Shown here one piece after another: positions 32,506-34,777 of a stretch of DNA of 34,777 nt. The stretch covers positions 1 through 34,777 of the forward strand of contig JACBXN010000020.1 of assembly GCA_015863215.1 (NCBI GenBank), in the 5' to 3' direction. Position numbers and translations under genes: made by a program. The notes under the pieces are model-generated. The model was given only the letters and a program-made list of their open reading frames with translations, did no database searches and was not told the origin of the DNA. The first letter of the stretch is position 1. Each line of letters begins with the position of its first letter. This DNA comes from Aerococcaceae bacterium DSM 111176 (GTDB taxonomy: Bacteria > Bacillota > Bacilli > Lactobacillales > Aerococcaceae).

Positions 32506-33360
32506 TTATTCGACCGTGTCATAAACTGAGTTAGGAATTTCAATTTGATTGTCTTCGAAAGCTTTTAGATATTCTCTGTAAAATTTACTTTCATGCATAT
32601 ATTGTTCCCCATTTTTTACCGTAAAAGTAATTCGGTAATTAAATGTTTGTTCGATACCACGAACAAAACCGACTAAACTGGGATCATCAACAATCACGTT
32701 CTCATAATCTTGATTAATCCTTTCGGTTGTTTCTTGTACAACTGACTCTAATAAACCAATTGGCGTCCCATCTGCCACTGGTAAATCAAGATTAATTGAA
32801 CGAGATTGACGACTTTGGTTGTTAACAATAACCACAGAACTATTCGGAATAAAGAAGACTTCACCAGAAGCTGCTTTTATTTGTGTCGTACGAATACCGA
32901 CATCCATAACTGTCCCCGAAATATCTTCTTCAGGTAAAGTGACAAAGTCCCCAATTTCGTAGTATCCTTCAAATATAATAAAGAACCCATTAATGATATC
33001 TTGAATTAATTCTTGGGCACCAAAACCAATCGCAACACCGGCAATACCAGCTCCGGCTAGTAATGTCCCAATTGGAATACCAATCAGTGTGAGTAACCAA
33101 TAAAAGTAAACAAAGTAAAGTACGTAAATAATGGCATTACGCATTAAATTTGCAATGGTATCAGAACGACTTCCTGTCATATGAGTTCTTGACCTTAGCC
33201 AGGATGTTATACTGCCTTTAAAGACATAATTAATAGCGGATTTTGCGACTTGTAAGAGTATCGTGATGACGACGATTTGTAAAATTAGCGCTGTAAAATT
33301 AATTAACAGCTCACTTGCATCATCGGAAGCAAAATATCTTACAATTTCTTGAAAATTCAT
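32506..33360 (-). CDS. mscS: Small-conductance mechanosensitive channel, MscS family
   Basis: MscS channels open on membrane tension and let solutes out during osmotic down-shock. The 284-residue protein has three membrane segments (about 20-42, 66-86 and 92-118). The last includes the pore-lining Gly/Ala-rich stretch LLAGAGIAGVAIGFGAQEL, followed by the QDIINGFFIIFEGYYEIGDFV beta-domain entry typical of the family. The cytoplasmic beta and alpha-beta domains fill the rest. I start it at the ATG of 33360 with AGAGGTG upstream; a longer frame begins 35 codons before but would need to pass through the ribosome binding site. An extended -10 (TGTTATAAT) lies 37 bases further up. Similar to the YkuT/YkuT-like clade of Firmicutes (impression only). 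Confidence 0.92.
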   Translation of the reverse strand: MNFQEIVRYFASDDASELLINFTALILQIVVITILLQVAKSAINYVFKGSITSWLRSRTHMTGSRSDTIANLMRNAIIYVLYFVYFYWLLTLIGIPIGTLLAGAGIAGVAIGFGAQELIQDIINGFFIIFEGYYEIGDFVTLPEEDISGTVMDVGIRTTQIKAASGEVFFIPNSSVVIVNNQSRQSRSINLDLPVADGTPIGLLESVVQETTERINQDYENVIVDDPSLVGFVRGIEQTFNYRITFTVKNGEQYMHESKFYREYLKAFEDNQIEIPNSVYDTVE

Positions 33361-33396
33361 ATTTACACCTCTTTTAAAATTTTGTATGATAGATTT

Positions 33397-33425
33397 ATTA
33401 TAACAAACTCGAAATAAATTATCAG
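33397..33425 (-). promoter_or_regulatory. Promoter of the MscS gene
   Basis: On the minus strand TGTTATAAT (ending at 33397) is an extended -10; CTGATA (33420-33425) at 17 bases is a fair -35. Confidence 0.6.
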
Positions 33426-33495
33426 AAGTCTGCTCAAAGCGAGTGAAAATGTGATTAAATCGCAACTCGATATGGGTGCAATATCATGAAAGATA

Positions 33496-33504
33496 TGGTA
33501 TATT
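33496..33504 (+). promoter_or_regulatory. Extended -10 of the ytxG-ytxH unit
   Basis: TGGTATATT lies 33 bases ahead of the ytxG start. No clear -35 and no clear stress-sigma type box was seen. Confidence 0.4.
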
Positions 33505-33537
33505 AAATACAATAATTAGTTAAGGAGTGAAGCAAGC

Positions 33538-34134
33538 ATGACTATTGGAGGAATTGCTGGATTAATTGCGGCCTTGGCTTTTGCTGTTTTAGTGGTCTTT
33601 ATCTGCATAAATCTGTCAAAATTATCTAAGGTTTTAACGGATGTACAAGAGACTGTTAAACGATTAAACACTACGATTGATATTGTCACTAAAGATGTCG
33701 ATAATCTTTCAATTGAGGTGGAAGGATTACTTAATAAAGGGAATACCCTAGTTGATGACGTTAACCAAAAAATTGGAAAAACAGATCCTTTATTCACCGC
33801 AATTGGTGACGTTGGATTAACTGTCTCTGATTTAACAGATTCTGCTAATGATTTCGCAACAAATTTATTAAGCAATAACAGTAAAAAGAGAAGAAACCCA
33901 ATCGATCGCATTAGAAAATCGAGTAAAAAGAACACGAATGTAAAATATAAAACAACACCAACATCTCATTCAGCAGAAGTAGTAAAAGATGAAGCAGTGA
34001 ATGCTCAATCAACGACCGGTGATTATAAAACTAAAGAAGTTAACGCAAAGGCTGAAGACGATGCGACGCAAACATTAAAACAATTTATTAATGCTGAGCC
34101 TTCAAATACAGCTGGAGAAATCAGAATTAAATAG
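33538..34134 (+). CDS. ytxG: DUF948-containing protein, YtxG-like
   Basis: This 198-residue protein has one N-terminal membrane helix (about 5-25) and then a DUF948 region with a coiled-coil heptad pattern (about 28-80: SKLSKVLTDVQETVKRLNTT...). The tail (about 125-198) is basic, then polar and rich in Lys, Ser and Thr. In B. subtilis the homologue YtxG is next to YtxH in a general stress operon. The start follows AAGGAG ten bases away. It is followed 15 bases later by a YtxH-family gene. Its function is unknown. Confidence 0.88.
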   Translation: MTIGGIAGLIAALAFAVLVVFICINLSKLSKVLTDVQETVKRLNTTIDIVTKDVDNLSIEVEGLLNKGNTLVDDVNQKIGKTDPLFTAIGDVGLTVSDLTDSANDFATNLLSNNSKKRRNPIDRIRKSSKKNTNVKYKTTPTSHSAEVVKDEAVNAQSTTGDYKTKEVNAKAEDDATQTLKQFINAEPSNTAGEIRIK

Positions 34135-34149
34135 AAGGAGACGATTTAA

Positions 34150-34650
34150 ATGAGTAAAGGTAGTGGAAGCTTTTTCCTAGGAGCATTATTTGGTGCATCA
34201 ATTGCTGGTGTAGCAGCATTATTATACGCTCCAAAAACAGGTAAAGAATTACGCGCAGATATTGCTAACGAAGTGGATAATTTGTTAGTTCAAGCTAATG
34301 ATTATAGAGAACATGCTGAGGAACGTAGCGTTGAATTTTACGATACTGTTGCTGAAGCAACGGAAGATATTAAAGTAAATCTAAAATACAATATGGATCA
34401 ATTAAAAACACAATTATCAGGTGTTACGGATGAAATGGCAGACGATTTTGACCATGTTAAAGAGGAACTTAAAGTATCTAAAGATGTTGTAGTCAATGAA
34501 GCGCAACACGCTGGTGACGTTCTATCAAAAGCAGCTGAAGACACTTCAGTTTATGCGGGAGTAGCAGCGGAAGAAGTTAAAGTTGCAGCACAAGATAGCG
34601 CAGAAACAATTAAAGAAGCAACTCAACAAGACGACAGCACAGAAATTTAA
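34150..34650 (+). CDS. ytxH: YtxH-domain protein
   Basis: This 166-residue protein starts with one membrane helix, FFLGALFGASIAGVAALLYAPKTGKELR, the YtxH signature ending in the conserved APKTGKELR. The rest is a long amphipathic helix rich in Ala, Glu and Lys, with repeated units such as AAEEVKVAAQDSAETIKEA that resemble LEA or apolipoprotein-type repeats. In B. subtilis ytxG-ytxH-ytxJ are stress-induced; no ytxJ follows here. The function is unknown, perhaps membrane-associated stress protection. The start follows AGAAGGAG. The unit ends at the terminator at 34684. Confidence 0.9.
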   Translation: MSKGSGSFFLGALFGASIAGVAALLYAPKTGKELRADIANEVDNLLVQANDYREHAEERSVEFYDTVAEATEDIKVNLKYNMDQLKTQLSGVTDEMADDFDHVKEELKVSKDVVVNEAQHAGDVLSKAAEDTSVYAGVAAEEVKVAAQDSAETIKEATQQDDSTEI

Positions 34651-34683
34651 TGGCTCTATGTCAAATAGTGTTGGTGAGTAGAT

Positions 34684-34712
34684 AGACGACTAATTTCGGT
34701 TAGTCGTCTTTT
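34684..34712. terminator. Terminator after ytxH
   Basis: AGACGACTAA (34684-34693) and TTAGTCGTCT (34700-34709) form a perfect 10-bp stem with a TTTCGG loop and T-rich sequence after it. It lies between ytxH and what looks like the end of a convergent gene. Confidence 0.85.
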
Positions 34713-34775
34713 CTATGCACTTTGTTTGTTATACTTTTGGTCCGCGTCTTCTTCTGTAAAATATAAGTGACGTTT
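34713..34775 (-). CDS. C-terminal end of a convergent gene (partial)
   Basis: On the minus strand a frame enters from the right edge and ends at TAG (34713-34715), next to the terminator. The visible 20 residues are KRHLYFTEEDADQKYNKQSA. They look coding, and the position beside a terminator fits a gene end, but the family cannot be told. Other minus frames are also open for a short distance. Confidence 0.4.
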   Translation of the reverse strand, partial: KRHLYFTEEDADQKYNKQSA

Positions 34776-34777
34776 AG

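Noticed and set aside
33361-33465. Longer MscS and a separate 139-residue minus-strand frame at 33516-33935
   Set aside because: The MscS extension passes through its own ribosome binding site and promoter. The 139-residue frame is a shadow of ytxG, with no ribosome binding site and Ser/Thr/Val-rich antisense composition.
1-34777. CRISPR arrays, toxin-antitoxin pairs, prophage or insertion-sequence genes
   Set aside because: No array of spaced repeats, no transposase or integrase frames and no small paired toxin genes were seen. Codon and base use look even across the window.

Overview
The window is AT-rich Firmicutes chromosome. Signs that point to Lactobacillales (Aerococcaceae or Carnobacteriaceae are my best guess, not proven) are an SMK-box (SAM-III) riboswitch in front of metK, T-box leaders on leuS and pheST, PepV, and the low-GC block ysgA-pheS-pheT-rnhC-zapA-cvpA-mutS2-trxA, whose order matches Bacillus subtilis with some genes missing. 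A meso-diaminopimelate dehydrogenase gene suggests diaminopimelate metabolism. I see no prophage, insertion sequence, CRISPR array, rRNA or tRNA gene.

Layout. 1-5.6 kb: the tail of an unidentified gene, two tandem paralogous OFA-type major facilitator transporters that each have a CcpA (cre)-like site by the promoter, and a YfhO-family membrane glycosyltransferase. 5.7-8.5 kb: a nine-helix membrane protein that looks like a UbiA prenyltransferase without its aspartate motifs (minus strand), metK under its riboswitch, and the tRNA methyltransferase mnmM (minus strand). 8.6-14.4 kb: a leucine T-box operon leuS-murJ(ytgP)-rsuA, in which MurJ has a long acidic N-terminal extension. 14.4-19 kb: an unusual pyruvate-kinase-like protein (minus strand), then pepV with a SpoU-type RNA methyltransferase, then an HD-domain hydrolase. 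19-27.5 kb: phenylalanine T-box with pheS-pheT; rnhC (minus strand) divergent from zapA-cvpA-mutS2; trxA on its own promoter. 27.7-34.7 kb: a conserved membrane-anchored protein of unknown function with a large ectodomain, ddh, the overlapping operon racE-rdgB-ysnB, an MscS channel (minus strand), and the pair ytxG-ytxH. A further minus-strand gene seems to end at the right edge.

Most of this is housekeeping: translation (two tRNA synthetases, RNA modification), SAM supply, cell-wall precursor supply and export (RacE, Ddh, MurJ, YfhO), division and repair (ZapA, MutS2, RNase HIII), redox (TrxA) and nucleotide sanitation (RdgB). Amino-acid and SAM supply is read directly by three leader RNAs. 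Several obvious longest-frame starts are wrong because they run into leaders or promoters; I corrected metK, pheS, trxA, zapA, rnhC, mscS, rdgB and mutS2 (apparently a CTG start).

I found no clearly new multi-gene system. The best leads are the pyruvate-kinase-like protein, the aspartate-less UbiA-like protein, the MurJ extension under tRNA-Leu control, the CTG start of mutS2 and two terminators that share the same stem.
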